DNA of 43,563 nucleotides from Neelides folsomi (GCA_034687125.1 JAQGBZ010000475.1:1-43563), one strand, 5' to 3'. Shown: positions 1-14,100, counted from the stretch's first letter. Translations and numbers: made by a program. The notes: generated by a model from the letters alone, not told the origin.

Positions 1-104
1 GTTTTAGAACCTCCCTTAGAACCACCCTCCAAAGCATTTCATTTCAAATCGGTGCCACTTGACAATATTTTTACTTTTTTTTTTAGTTGGCTTCGTAACA
101 GACA

Positions 105-1991
105 ATGAACTCAAGAACCAAGAGACGAAAAATAAGAAAATCTAATGATTATATACGGGACAGCGATTTAGGTTTTGTACAGAACAGCACTGTATATATT
201 AGTGTAAATTTTAACAATAATTTAGAAAGTAATTTAGATTAAGAAAATGTAAATAATTTTGACTCTGATACTTTAGAAGATTCTTTAAGTTCTGATGAAG
301 TATTAGAATTATTTAATCAAACAAGCTTAAAAAGGGATATTACTGAATGGGCTTTAACACACAACATTACACATTCATCGCTTAAACATATGTTAAATAT
401 TTTAAATTGTCATTTTAATACAGATTTACCAAAAGATCCTCGAACACTCCTTAAAACTCTAAGACATTTCAATTGTACCAATATTGGAGAGGAATTATAT
501 TACCATTTAAGGTTAGAGATTAATTTAATTAGAAAAGTAAAAATAGGTATTATTGATTTTTGTTTCCCAGTGTTTAAGGATTTAAGAATTAAAAACTTGT
601 TGACATTTCAAATATCGACTGATAAATTACCAATTTGTAAAAGTAGCAACAAACAATTTTGGTCTATTCAAGGAAAATTAGATCAATCGATTGATTTAAA
701 ACCATTTGTTATAGGTCTATATTATGTTACATCCAAACTTAACAATGTAAATTTTTTTAGTGAAATTGTAAAGGAAATAAAATTATTTTACTTAAATGGT
801 TTAACTGTAAATAACCAAAAGTATGTTATAAAGTTAAGTTGTATTATTGCTGATGCACCAACACGTAGTTTTTTGAAATGTATAAAAAACCACAATGCTT
901 ATTATTTTTGCGAAAGGCGTGTTGAAAAAGGCGAATGGGCTGATAGAGTTATTATGCCAATATGTAATGGTAGTTTAAGAAACGACTTAGATTTTAATTT
1001 AAGTAAATATTTAGATCATCAAATTGATATTAGTCCATTCTCTCAAATTGAATCTATTGGATTAGTCTCTCAAGTTCCATTGGATTATATGCAACTTATT
1101 TGTTTAGGCGTGATCAGAAAGTTTTTATATTTATGGATTAGGGGACCAATTCCCCATCGACTTCCCGGCCGTTTAGTAAATAATATATTTGATCATTTAA
1201 TACAAATTAGTATAAACTTTCCAAAAGAATTCACCAGATAGTATAAACTTTCCAAAAGAATTCACCAGATAGTATAAACTTTCCAAAAGAATTCACCAGA
1301 AAATCTAGAAGCTTAAAAGATATAGACCATTGGAAAGCTACTGAATATAAAACATTTCTTCTTTATACTGGCCCAATAGTTTTAAAGAATAATTTACCTA
1401 AAAAGAAATATGAACATTTTATGATATTACACAGTGCTATGTACATACTATTATCTTCAAATGCTAACTCTTTAAATTGGAATAATATAGCTAAAAAATT
1501 AATGTTTTCATTTGTAAACTTAACAACAGAATTATACTCAAGAAATTTAATTGTTTATAATGTACATTCATTAATTCACATCTGTGATGACGCAATTAAT
1601 TATGGTTCACTTGATTTTATATCAGCGTTTCTCTTTGAAAATAATATTCAGTTATTTAAAAAAACTCATTAGGTCTAAAAGCGACGAATTCTCAAAAGTA
1701 ATAAATAGATTTTCAGAATTAACTATATTTTATAACGACAATCAAGATAACAGTTTTAACCTTTCAAAAAGTAAAGAAACAACAATCATGAAGGGAGATT
1801 GTTATTTAACAACTTCGAACTTCTTTGTAACTGTTAACCATGTTCAAATCAATACTGTAACGTGTAGAAGGTTTTTATTATCTAAAGCCTTTTGTAATTA
1901 TTCTTTACCTAGTGAATCCTTTTCATTTTGTTATGTCCAAAAGTTGTCTTCTATAATTGAATATGATAAAAATGCTTTAAAAACTAAATGA
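105..1991 (+). pseudogene. Decayed Tnp2/CACTA-like transposase
   Basis: A transposase-like reading frame starts at an ATG at 105, just after a polypyrimidine-AG that could be a splice acceptor (about 70-85). It carries the family-like stretches CIIADAPTRSFLK, CERRVEKGEW, PLDYMQLICLGVIRK and LLYTGPIVLKN, which resemble the Tnp2-type proteins of CACTA elements and their insect relatives. The frame is broken in three places. There is an in-frame TAA at 240-242. A threefold 31-bp tandem repeat at 1209-1301 adds 62 bp, shifts the frame and creates TAG stops. A one-base slip in the A-run near 1660-1666 changes frame again, after which the homology continues (LIRSKSDEF) to a stop at 1989-1991. No terminal inverted repeats were found in the window. 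The superfamily assignment rests on motif resemblance only; the broken state is plain from the sequence. Confidence 0.75.
1209..1301. repeat. 31-bp tandem repeat, three copies
   Basis: Three head-to-tail units occupy 1209-1239, 1240-1270 and 1271-1301. They are identical except for the last base of the third. The unit is part of the transposase coding sequence. The two extra copies (62 bp) account exactly for the frame difference between the reading frames before and after the repeat. Confidence 0.95.
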
Positions 1992-4572
1992 GTTCAGATG
2001 ATGCTTTATGGTCGAATATTGTTATACCATTTGTTAATTCTATACGATTTAGCTAATTTGAATAAACTTTTTTATCCTTTTGATTAATATTGTCACTTAA
2101 ATATAATTTCATATTATGTATAATTGAGATAATACAATATCATTAAACTAAATACTGTAAATGATTTATCTTTATATGATATAAATTTTATATCAAATAT
2201 ACATCTATAAGCATGTCTACTACTAATAAATTTAATATCAATTTGACGTAAAATAGATTTTACATCAATTGATTTAAAATAGACTATAAGTTATGGTTAC
2301 CTGGGAAGTTTTTATCATAATGGTAGTTTCAATTGTCGTTCACTTTCTGTTTCGGGCATATAATATTGAACAACTGCGATAGACATTACATTTGTTATTG
2401 TCCGATAGTCACAAAATAATATTAATGTTATATAAATACTATTGAATTATACACAATACAAATAGTGAAAACCTCAACATCATCCAATATCAACCCGATT
2501 TAAACACCCGTTTTTATATTTTACTATCCTTGAATAATACCATGGAGTTTTTAGTCTGGGGTATAAGTAACATTCGGGTAGTTCATTGTGGATATACAGG
2601 ATACTTATATCTACGGCATTATTTCATATCTAATAAGTTATAATTTACGTATTAAATATTAAACACCTATCTACCTATTGGTATTTATTTTTATATTGTT
2701 AATTTTCAAAGTGGCGATAAATAAAAAATATTAATTAAGTGAAACGCTTTTAATTATGTTAAAGTATTAATTAAGCAAAATTTTCCTCCAAGATTATAAA
2801 ATTAAATAATTTATTCGATTTTCTATACCTATATAGTAAAGGGGGAAGGCCGGTGTGGTGGGTAATAGCGTGATTTCTTTTGTTATAGGTTAGTTAGGTT
2901 AGGTTTGGAAAGAGGGCGCTGGTGGTTACTCATATCCTTTAACATTAGAGTTCCACACTATTACACGCGACACACTTTTACATACGACACCGGTTGGCAA
3001 GCATAAACTGATATAAAATGGGAAAAGCAAGCTTAAGATCATAAATATTTGTTTATTAACCCACAGAAATAATCTATGATATACTGATAATTTAATTAAG
3101 TAAAATAAAATCAATTTAATTGGAGTATTTAGTTGGATTAAATGATCAACGTTTAGATTTTTACTTATAAATTTAAACAATTATATTTTTATATCTGTTT
3201 AAATTTTTCCTAGTAAAATATTAACTGATACATGCTGATTTATTTAGTGTATAATATATGTATATAAATAAGCAAATAAAATTGTTTCAGTTGAGAATTA
3301 ATTGTATTGTTCATTAGAATCTTTAGATCCAATTTAATAATTTTAATAATTTCAATTAAAGATTCAATTCTAAATATATGCACATAACATTTTGTAATAT
3401 AATAATTGTATTTCATTATCACTCATTTTGTTTGATCATTGTGTGAATGTCAATTTGAACATTCCTTAGACAGATTTAAAAACATTGCAATTTGTTGGTC
3501 TGGTATTAAAATGAAGAATTACTTACTGGGTATATAATATGAATATTTGGCATTGTTTTATATTTAGTGGTATTATTTGGTGTAATTACTAATTAGTAAC
3601 TCAAAAAAAATTAAAAAGATTCTTTAAACAATCAGAGTAGCTTATTAAAACGCTTAAAAATCTAAATTATTATTATCGACTTCCGCACAAAATAAATAGT
3701 CCTATTTGTAATCTCCTTTGTAGTTTCCTCTCTAAATTTGAACTAACATATATTGTAATATGTTGAATTTAGTTTTATATTATATTTTTGATTGATTATT
3801 ATTTTAGTTAATTATTGGGTATTTAATTAGTCGTTACTTTATTTAAACAAAAACCAGTTCACAACAGAATTTTAATATACCTAGATATACTTATATATTT
3901 CTAAGCAGTATTATATCCATTGGATAGCTTTGAAAATTATTAATTATTTAAATCTTATTCAAAATTATAAATTGACATATTGAAATGTTTATATATTTCA
4001 TTATTTTATTTTGCCTTTTTAATTCGTATAAAGCTCAATCGGATAAAGCTCATAAAAATATTAATGAATCTAAACTATCAGTGTAATTATTTTTTATATA
4101 CTTTAAACTTTAATGATATTTTAACTCTATTAAAAATTAAATAAATCAAATTTTACCATTTAAAAGTTTTATTTAATTGAATGTAAGGGTGTTAAAATAA
4201 ATTTTAATTTTTGTTAAGAACCGCTGCAATCGAAGTTTCAATCAAAGTAATTTCTGTCTTTGTGGTAACAGGAGCTATAGCTTCCTTTTACTTTTATGTG
4301 CAAATGTATTTTATAGTTATTGGCATAATCGAAATATCGCCAATAAAGGATCTGGTAATCGACCAATGTAAAAAGTAAAAAGATTTTGAACATTTCATAT
4401 AAATAATCGTTTTTGATCGTAATTTTTTAGCAGTTTAAATAATGAATTTTATTTATTTAATGCGCGTGCCTAGTTCAGAATTTTATCCAGAACATAAAAA
4501 ACTATCCATCAAAACATAGGATGCTCGTAAATTTCCATGGTGAATAAAAAACTAATATTAATTTGATCATAA
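1992..4572. other. Gene-free AT-rich stretch
   Basis: I see no coding exon with splice sites or recognisable motifs on either strand. Short open frames at 2926-3180 and 3240-3422 (minus) have AT-biased composition without family features. The only structure is a possible short inverted-repeat element around 2850-2993. Confidence 0.6.
2850..2993. mobile_element. Possible small inverted-repeat (MITE-like) element
   Basis: This is a locally GC-richer island in very AT-rich DNA. CCGGTGTGGTGGGTAA at the left end and TTACATACGACACCGG at the right end are imperfect inverted repeats (about 14 of 16 positions). No target-site duplication is clear. A short TTAGG-like run (about 2885-2908) lies inside. 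Confidence 0.3.
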
Positions 4573-5923
4573 TTAATGTTTATTAATTTGCATATAATTT
4601 TTATTAGTTTTGAGGCGTCGAACCTTTTTTATCTTTTTACTTTTTCTAATTTGCATAGTTTTGTTAAATACACAGAATAAATCATTCAATAAATTAACAC
4701 CTCTGAACAATTCCAAAAAAATTCCTCCAAAAATATCTTTAGTAATGTAATTATTCGCTTTCTTGTCTTTGCACCATTTCATTTGTTCTTCTCTCGTTCC
4801 TTTGTGATGAGTTTCATTCATTGAGAGAAGTTTGATCGGCACGTTATGAACAATTTCATAATATTCTCGTAGAAGTCCAGTAAAAAACACATCTTCGCTC
4901 CAAAAGAATGGAACAAAATTCTTGACTGAATATTCAGCTAATAATGCTTCACGGGTTGATATTGATGCAGGGCCGAGACAGAAATCGGGGAAAAACGGTC
5001 GGGGGTATTCTTTATATGAAACGTAATATTTATCAAATGGATTTCTCCTCGGAGTGTTTCGCTCAAACGCCAAACATCCAAAATGTCCAATTGATTCATT
5101 TTTAACTAGAGGCCCAACGTGGTGAATTAACTTAAATATTCTTTGAGTATCGGGAAAAATTTCATCATCGATCTAAAATAATTATATTAAAAATAATTTT
5201 TAATTTTATAAAAAAATTATAAATCTTTTAAAAACTTTTGTAAATTTTTGAAATTATTAGTATTTAGTAATTTTAATTTTAGCACCAGATTTTACTTTTA
5301 ATATGAATTTTGCATTTGGGCAATTTTCCACAATCCATTTGGTTCCAAGTAATCTTTTATATGTTAAATTTTTGTATGTGTCATAAAAATCTCCAATGAC
5401 TAAATCACCATTAATTTCATTTTCTCGTTCCAAGTTTTCGTCCAAAGTGTCGGTTTGGTTTCCTTTACCCAACAGGAAAATTGTCTCGAATAAAAAATGC
5501 TCATATTTTTTTGTTTTCCCCCAAGTTTTCCTTACGGCTTCTCGTAAAGCGAATTCTTCTCTTTTCACAAATTGGGTTGCCACAACAAGAATATTTTTCT
5601 TATTCAGTTTGGCATGGCAAACTTTGAGTTGGCTATTTACTAAAATCTCAACGTCGAAATTGTTGCCGTTTTCTTTGTTCCTTCTGTTCCTTTTTAATCC
5701 TCGAATTGTTTTTTCCGAAATAAAGTCAAAGAGTTGAAAAAGTATGATCCATGTGAAGAGTGCTGTAACAATCTAAAAATAGTTTTTGCCAATAAAATGA
5801 TATGCTCAAAATCTAAATGTAAGAATATTATGTAATATATAACATATGTATGATTATATGGTATTATGTATTTATGTAATGATTTTAACTTACGAATTTA
5901 ATAAATGAATTGTTCCTAATCAT
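4573..5923 (-). CDS. Beta-1,3-galactosyltransferase-like protein (GT family 31)
   Basis: Three exons join in phase 0: 5894-5923, 5296-5772 and 4573-5172, giving 368 aa. The first exon gives only MIRNNSFIKF. Exon 2 opens with a hydrophobic segment (IVTALFTWIILFQLF), the signal anchor of a type II Golgi protein. Family-31 hallmarks follow in order: REAVRKTWG (the RxxWG-type motif), DFYDTYKNLTYKRLLG, then a DDD-type metal/UDP-sugar site that is assembled across the exon 2/3 junction as K-IDDEIF. Next come YPRPFFPDFCLGPA and the SEDVFFTG loop (family EDVxxG). The C terminus is a basic Lys/Arg tail. The family transfers galactose or GlcNAc in beta-1,3 linkage to glycoproteins or glycolipids in the Golgi. 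The exact acceptor cannot be told. It lies just downstream of another minus-strand type II membrane enzyme. Confidence 0.88.
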
Positions 5924-6460
5924 AACTGTGTTAACTTATTTAAACGTTATTTTGCATAAGCAATTGAAAAATATTAATGGACAAAATGAAATATCTTAGA
6001 CAAAATATATTTTAAAATTATTTTAGATTTAACTCTATTTCAAATTTATTAATATAAAAAATGAACAGCTGAATACAAATATAATTGATTAACTTTTAGA
6101 AACAATGGGACTTCTTTCAATGCTCACTCAGACAAAATAAATATTAAAACAATTTGAACTTTAACGATGTTTACAGTTAGGTGTAAGTCGTTTCTATTCA
6201 TTATTACCAAGCTATTAACAGAAGTTTTAAAAGACGCCTAGTTATGGAAGAAAGATTTAAGAACGAGAAGTTCATGATTATTCATTCCATTTAAGTTCTT
6301 CTTAAGTTATGTAAGTTTGATGTGCTCTCAAAGTTTGAGATTTGATACTCCAACTCTCAATATTTTAATGAGCCGATGCTTGAAAGTTATTCTATTTATC
6401 AGAAATATTCACATTACAAAAAATTATTGTTTATTTTCAAATCATATTCGGAAATGTAAA

Positions 6461-7728
6461 TTAACAATATGTCCAATTTTTCTCCTGAGGACGACAAGAC
6501 AAAGGACAGGGCCCAATTGATTCTTTACTGAATTTGCATCCTTTTCTTGGACAATCACCAACAAATTGGAATTGAGGTCCGGGAAGTCTTTGAGTTGGAA
6601 AAGGCAACGTTTCTCCTTCAAGTTCTCTGTACTCTTCACAAAGATAACTGTCGTGGGCCAACCATTCATTCCCAAAATTTTTGAATAAAATCTCTTCAAA
6701 TAAAATTTGATCAATTTGGCGTTTGTGGGGTTTTCCATTTCGACATCCTTTCTATTAAATATTAATTAAATAAAATGAAGATCAAATCCATAAATATATT
6801 AAATTAAATAAAGATCATTTACATAAATGTATACCTATTAAATTAAATAAACGTTTAAATTAGGTATACATTAATAAACTGTTGAAAAAATGATTTTGAT
6901 CTTTTTCTTCCAACTTTTAAAATATCAACGCCCCAACAACATCCAAGGACTGTAGTCGTGTGTTGTGGATGATCCCTCATTACATGAAATGGATATTTTG
7001 AATTTTCCCATTCATTCACTGCCGATCGTTCTCTTAAACTGAGTCGGCTATCCAAATCTCGAACCAAAAATTTATCCACGAGCTGATCACCAATTGGAAA
7101 AGTTCGCCAAACCATTCCTTGAACTTCTTCTAAATCAATTTCTAAATTGAAATAAAAGTTACAATCAAGTCCAGTTTCAATTTTTCAATACATAAGTACA
7201 ATTTATATTCAAACATAATAATTCAAGTAAATAAAAGTTCATACCAAAACCAGGGATCTGATGAACATTGCACCAAAAGAGATCGTCATTATTGCACAAT
7301 AATTTACAGATTTTGTCATTTATATCAATATCCGTATAAATTCTCATAACCCATCCGGGATATAATTTTCTCATGTCTTTTAAATTGTCTTGGATTCCTC
7401 CATAGAAGATTTCTTCTTCCAAATTGTTACCAAAATACAAAGAGAAAGAAAGAACTTTTTGGCCTGGACCTCTCAACGTTGCTTTTTCATTACACATCGA
7501 TTCTTTACGAATAACATAATTCACATTGTTAACTAATCCCAAATTGCTTGAATTTGAACACTTGCAAAATTTAGTAATATTTTTCTTGGCGGTAATTCCA
7601 CATTTGCTTTTTAAAAACAACAAGTTTAATGAATTGAAATTAAAAACAGTATAAATAAAAATTAATAAAATAATGAGCAATAAGCAAATAAAGGGTAAAA
7701 TGAATTTTCGATTTTTAATTTTATTCAT
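6461..7728 (-). CDS. Conserved GT-like type II membrane protein
   Basis: Three exons, 7245-7728, 6870-7141 and 6461-6751, join in consistent phase to give 348 aa. Residues about 9-32 form a hydrophobic anchor. The lumenal part carries the stretch GPGQKVLSFSLYFGN, then KLYPGWVMRIYTD, IPGFE (split by intron 1), MVWRTFPIGD, RDLDSRLSLRERSAVNEW, HVMRDHPQH and GCCWGVD. The end contains LAHDSYLCEEY, FPTQR and a Cys-rich tail (CRPQEKNWTYC). I recognise this as a conserved family found widely in invertebrates that looks like a nucleotide-sugar transferase: RDLDSR supplies a DxD-type motif. To my knowledge its reaction is not established. The correct frame of the last exon is the one starting KGCRNGKPHKRQ; an overlapping longer frame is a shadow. 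Confidence 0.82.
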
Positions 7729-8164
7729 TTTTACGTACAGAATAACTTTTACTAGAATTTACATAGAACTAAAAAATTCATGCTTATTGTATATTTATCA
7801 AACACGAATACAAATGTTATTTTTTATTATATTGGTTTTTAAAAGCTTTAAAGAAATAATGAAATAATCAATAGAAACACGCACATTTTTTCATCTTGAT
7901 TACGGTACTTTGATAAGTGCTCAGATTACGTATCTTCACCACTACATGCTACAAGTTGCATGTCAATGATAATCAATTAAACTTTATTTAGATTCCCATT
8001 CTAGAAAAAAATAATCAAAATAAAACATTCTATCGATTGATAAAATCAATTTATTTCCCTCTTAATCCATCTCCATCTTGTTTAGGCATTTACAATAGTC
8101 TATTTAACTTTTAATTTATCTTATAATTTCTTAAATTATAATAACAATAACATCTCAAAATCAA

Positions 8165-8170
8165 TTTATT
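8165..8170 (-). terminator. Polyadenylation signal of channel copy 1
   Basis: AATAAA on the minus strand, about 20 bp beyond the stop codon of the downstream channel gene. Confidence 0.5.
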
Positions 8171-8189
8171 TTCCTTTATAAGGGAGCAT

Positions 8190-11100
8190 TTAAACGTTAT
8201 GACTATGGGGAGAACCATTTGATGTATTTTTTAATTCTGTTGACGTGTTGCACATTCGGGAGCAAATTGAGAAAAAACAAGTTAATTTTGGGAAAAAACT
8301 TTTATGGTGTTTTCTATCAATTTTTATTATTTCGTCAATTTCATTAATTTTTTCTTTCTCCTTTATGTATTTTTGACAAGCTTTAAGGATGATTTTGGCA
8401 GCTTTTTTCTTTTTCTTCATCTCACGCGTACTTGTGATAATTTTGAGATTTTTTCGAATTGGGAATTTCCTTTCGAATTCAATTTCGATTTGTTCTCTAA
8501 TCTATGTATAATATAATTAATTAATAATATTACATAAATTACTCTGGTTATAGTGATAAGTTGAACAATTGAACAACTTTTGACATTACCTTATTAAATT
8601 CTTCGTTTTCATCACATCGATATATTATATGTTTGATTATTGCACAAATCACATCCAAACAATGTATTTTATTATCTTGATAAATTGGTAAATCAAATAA
8701 AGAAATCGCAATGGAGTTTGGTTTTGGAAATGCCAAAGGAGGTTCGAGGATTTCTAAAAGCTCAGGCAAATCTTTTTCGTTAATTAACTGAGTTGCTTTC
8801 GGGTCGAATCTTTTAAATGAGTTAATTTAATTTACATTTAGTTTAATTACTAATTACAATTGCTACTTAAATTTAATTAATATATAATTAGTTTATATTA
8901 TTGTTGAAAAATATATTTAATGATTAAATACCTTGACCATTTTATATAAAATTGTTCATAGTCTTCTTCTTTAATTACAATTTCATTTTTCTGAATAGCT
9001 TCAGTAAAATTTTCAATAATAATTGCTATGTACATGTTAATCATTATGTTGAAACAAATGAATAAATATGAAACAATGTAAACTGCAAGCAAGAATTTGT
9101 TTATGCAATTTGGCTCTCCTTCTTGTCCGCATTTGATCTTTCTATAATTTCCGCAAACAGGGAATTCACTTTGAGCCAAAGAATCGTAAACTCCATTCCA
9201 CCCTGCAGCCGTCATGATTCTATATTGGAAAAAAATGTGTTAAGCTTAATTATTTATATTCACAATTATCAATTGCCAAACATGATTTTTTTTTAATTTA
9301 TACCGAAATAAAAGTAACAAAGATTTTGCAAATGTTTCAAAATTCAAAATATCATCATAAGTGTTGTAATGAACAGCTTTTCCAAAAAATGACATCCCAA
9401 GAATTGCATAAACAAATGTGACCAGGCCCAGTAAAGCTCCAATGTTAAACAAAGCAGGGATTGAAATGATGAGGGTTGATAAAAACTTTCTTAGTGCTTT
9501 GATTCCCTTTAATTTACCAAATGTTTTAATAAGCTGATATTAATTATAATACCACATATGGCTCATTCCCACTCACACTTATGTCCACAACCGTTGTTTA
9601 CACGGAGTCTTTTACCTCCGTTTCATGTGTGTTTCCACACAGATCAACGCGTAAAAGACTCGGTGTTGGCAACACGGCTTCCATGACGCGGCGTGAGTTC
9701 CCACTTGAACTATCTCGTAAAACAACACCTAGTCTTTTACACGAAATGCACGTCAGCAACCAAGTTGAATTAATTCAACTTTTCGCGTTGTGTTCACAAC
9801 ACCTTGTTGGTTGCACAAGTTGGGACAGATGGTGTTTTAATGCTTGTTTGACATACTATGTAAAAGACGCGCATGTCAAAGATATCTGGCTAGAGACATA
9901 AGTGGGAATGAGCCAATACACTTATACTGTGAATATTAAAAAGTATTAGGATATTACTCAATGTTAAAATACCTACTTTAATAAGTCGCAAAACACGTCC
10001 AATTCGGAAAATTCGGAAAATTCGGATAACATAAAAACCAAAATTTACAAATAAAAATTCCAATATTGACAAAATAAGAAGAACAAAATCAAAAATATTC
10101 CAAGGAATTGTAAAATAAAATTGTCTCAATCCAATAAGTTTTATAATAGCTTCTGCAAAATTAAATAAATTTTTTTTTGTAATTTTTGATAATGTTTTGA
10201 AAAATCAATTTAGTAGCATTAAAATGTTTGTATTTAAGTTAAATACCTAAAAAGTAAATAGAAAAGAAAAATGAATTAAATCCAGAAATAACTTTCGTTT
10301 CATGTTCAGTTTGATTTGAATGAGAAAAGCACATGACCAAAATATTTAGCATTACAGTAGTGTAAATAAAGATTTCGAATCTAAATATTTTCAATTATAT
10401 TTCAAAATTGTTTGTACATATATTTGTAATATGTTATGTTTATGAATTATATGTTTAATTTATCTTTGATATCGTTTAATTTTGATTTTTGAATAATACC
10501 TTTTAGATAACGAAATTTCATAAAAGACATTTAAAAATTTATTTTTAGGCATTTTTATTGTTTTTACGGGGTTTTTCGTTAAAAGTTGTTTGATTGATAA
10601 ATAATAATGTTTTTGGCTTGGAGTGAGAAAAGTTTCAATCAATTTTCCATCATTCTAATTTCAAATTAATCTTTTGATATAGAAATTTATCATGCCCAAC
10701 ATTTATTCATTAAATTAAACTTGAAATTCTGTTTGAAATTACCTTCTTCTTAATTGAATTGAAATTATTAATGATAACTCCGATTAAAAGATTAAGTGTT
10801 AGAAAAGAACCAAATAATATAAAAATAATATAAAATAAATGATAAGATATATTTCTATCAGTCAAATGTTGCTCATCTTTTTCTCCTAAGTCTACAGAGA
10901 GCTTTGCAAGTTCAAACCAACCTTCAAATGTGGCCTATAAATTATTAATTAACAAATAGTTTAATTTAATTATAAATTTGGTAAGTCGCAATTAAGAAAT
11001 ATTAATAATTTCGTTCAAAGTTTCATTACTGTTTGATATAATGAAAAATATCCTATAAGGACATTATCAAAATTTGGCTCAAAATTCACCCAGGAATAAT

Positions 11101-14100
11101 TATTTGTATCAGTAAGAGCGCAGCATTCATTTTTATCATGAACACTTATTCCCTGTTAAAAATTCTATATAAGTGACAATCATAAGAGAACATTATTAAA
11201 ATGTATTTTTACATCAGAATTTTCTGTCGCTGTTCGATAAGGAACATTTTTTCCATTAAAATCAATACAACGATAAAATCTGCCTTTGAACAGTTGAACT
11301 CCCATTATTGAAAACACGAGCCAAAATAACATACAAACTAAAAGTACATTAGCGATTCCAGGGATGGCTTGTAAAAGTGCATTTACAACAATCTGTCAAA
11401 ATTATAATAAAATGAAATTATATGAATTAATATAAATATTAATTTGTAATTTTTACCTTCATTCCTTGCCATCTTGAAATCACTCGAAGTGGCCTTAAAG
11501 CTCTTAAAGCTCTCAACGCCATCAATCCACTTAATTCTTGACTTTCAGATTGTGTAGGCATTTCAAAATATAAACTAACCGAACTTACCTAAAAGTTAAA
11601 CATTACAAATTAATGTAATGAAAATACATTAAATAGTGCAATATTACAATAATGCCATTCCTTAATATTAATATTACCATAGATACAATAAGATTAAAAA
11701 GAATTAGAATTAGTATTTACAATCAGAATCACAGCATCAAGGAAGCACCAAAAATTAGTGAAATATTTCCAAAATCCCAAACCAACCAATTTTATAAGAA
11801 ATTCAGCAATAAATAGTCCAATAAATATTAAATTTAAATAATTTAAGGCTCGTTTTAATTCTATTTTTTCATCCAGATAAATGTCATCAAAGCATAAAGT
11901 AATGCTCGAAACAAAAATTAAGAATAATATGAACCATTCAAACAAGGAATTATTAATTATTTTTAAGCAATATTTTCTCAATCTTTTTAATTTTCCAAAA
12001 TATCCTCGTTTGTAAATAAATTTTGATAAGCCAAATGCATTCAAGCAACTTGGAGGAAAACAAGTTTCAATTTCTTGAGATTTATCAATCAAATTTTTCA
12101 TGTTTGAATTTACCTAAATTAGGGATTTATAAATTATATAAGAAGAATGGGTATACTCCATATATCACAACTACCATAAACCATAATGTATTAAGAAACC
12201 CGTAATGCTTAAGAAAAACTTCCTATGCATTACATTCTAAACACTTGATCAAGCACACCTGAGTCAACAAACATTACAATTTTATAATTTTATAATAGGT
12301 AAAACCTTTAACAAAAAAGTATAAATAGTATGAATATTTGAGCCATTTCAGTTTTAGGTATATTTTATTTCAATTTATAACTTTATAGGTAAAAAGTCAA
12401 AATGCTCCATTCCGAACATATACAAATATCAATAAGTTATTGTCTGTTCAGGAATTTCCATCTCGAACGACAAGGTATTTGTGACATTACACAAATCCAT
12501 GGCCCCTATGAAATTATCGACTTAAAAATAAAATGGAGATTTTATTATCGTGAAGTTGAAGACTGATGTGAGATAATGTTATATTATCCGATGCTTGTAA
12601 TTATGCATCGGTTCGAGCTGCATATTTCAGAAACCTATCCCATGTTATATATATTGAAGTTAAAATACATTCATACTATTCATACATTTTAAATAAGTTG
12701 AAGGTTTTAGCTTAAAAATATATAAATATATAGAATGTTTGTTAACGTAGGTGTTTTTAATTCTTGTATGTATTGCATATTTAAAAGGAAGTTGTAAATA
12801 ATGTATGTAAATACATTATTGTATGTAGTTGTAATGTATGGAATGCTATAACTCTTCTATATAATCAATTAAATTAAAAAGTACTGTAAAATATCATTTA
12901 AACTTTAAAAAGGTATTGACTAATCCGTCACCCCTTGCGACCTGCCAACCCCTCGTAACTTTTTAATTCTTAAGAATTCCGCCATTGCCATACCTTGTCG
13001 AAATGTTTTCCACATTCCCCCTTCCTAAAGTCTATTTGCCACACCCGGGAATTTTCATCCGTTTTCAAGTTTTGGATCAAAAACGCACACCTGATAAACG
13101 CTCTGCCACCTCCTCGTAACTTTTTCCCCTTAAGACTATTGAATTTTCCACCCCCTCTCAAAACATTATCTCAATCCCCTCTACCTTTTATCCGTTTGCC
13201 ACCCCCAAGATTTTTCACCCGTTTACGGGCTATGGCTATAAAACCAAAGAAAAACCATATAAACGGTTTTTAGCCATAACCCGAAAACGGGTAAAAAAAT
13301 ATTGGGGGTGGCAAACGGATAAAAGGTAGAGGGGATTGAGAAGAATGTTTTAAGAGGGGGCGGCAAATTCAAAAGTCTTAAGGGGAAAAAGTTACCAGGG
13401 TGTGGTAATGCGTTTATAGGGTTTTTCTTCGGTTTTTGAGCCATAACCCGAAAACGAGCAAAAATACCCGGGGGTGGCAAAAGATTTTCGTGATCAGGGG
13501 GTCATTTTGGTATAATAATATCAGGGGGTGGCAAATGGTGGCAAGGGGTGGCAGATTAATCAGTCCCCTTTAAAAATCATTACAGTTGTTGGTTTTGTCT
13601 CTTCAATTTGATTTTCGAGTTTTTCGATAGCACTTTGAGCAATGAGTAAATTATTGTTATTAATTACTAATTTTACAATTCGACGAAAGTTTTGAATTCC
13701 TTTTGATAAATTCTCATCCTGATCAAAAATTTTGAAATTGAAATTAATTGGCCAATTTATTTTTATTTTAAGTTAGGTTTAATTTAATTTTTTACATTTG
13801 CTTTCTTCATTTTTACTTTCTCTATTCTTAATTTATTTAAATTTTGTGCTTTTTCTTCAAAATCTTTCTGTTTAAATTAATTTGGTAAAATCGGTATATT
13901 ATTTATAAGCACATTGGAATAAACAATATATAGAGTACTTATTTTTAATAATGACCTTTCTTTGTGCTTCTAATTCGCCTTCACTAAATTGATTAAGAAG
14001 TAAAGCGATAAAGAGCTTCAATAAAACAAAATTTCCAATAACAATCATTGGAATAAATATAAAGTAGCATTTCCACTGGTTAAGTATAAATAGTTATAAT

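Noticed and set aside
2885..2908. TTAGG-like telomeric run (also CCTAA-like at 20497-20515)
   Set aside because: Only two to three imperfect units each; too short to be a telomere or interstitial telomeric array.
2926..3422. Two minus-strand open frames in the gene-free region
   Set aside because: AT-driven composition, no splice partners and no family feature.
9581..9901. 106-codon plus-strand open frame in a channel intron
   Set aside because: It coincides with the inverted-repeat element 9559-9915 and its palindromes.
12970..13480. Several open frames rich in Pro/Leu/Phe (both strands)
   Set aside because: They are translations of the palindromic MITE and recur in its second copy at 24419-24721.
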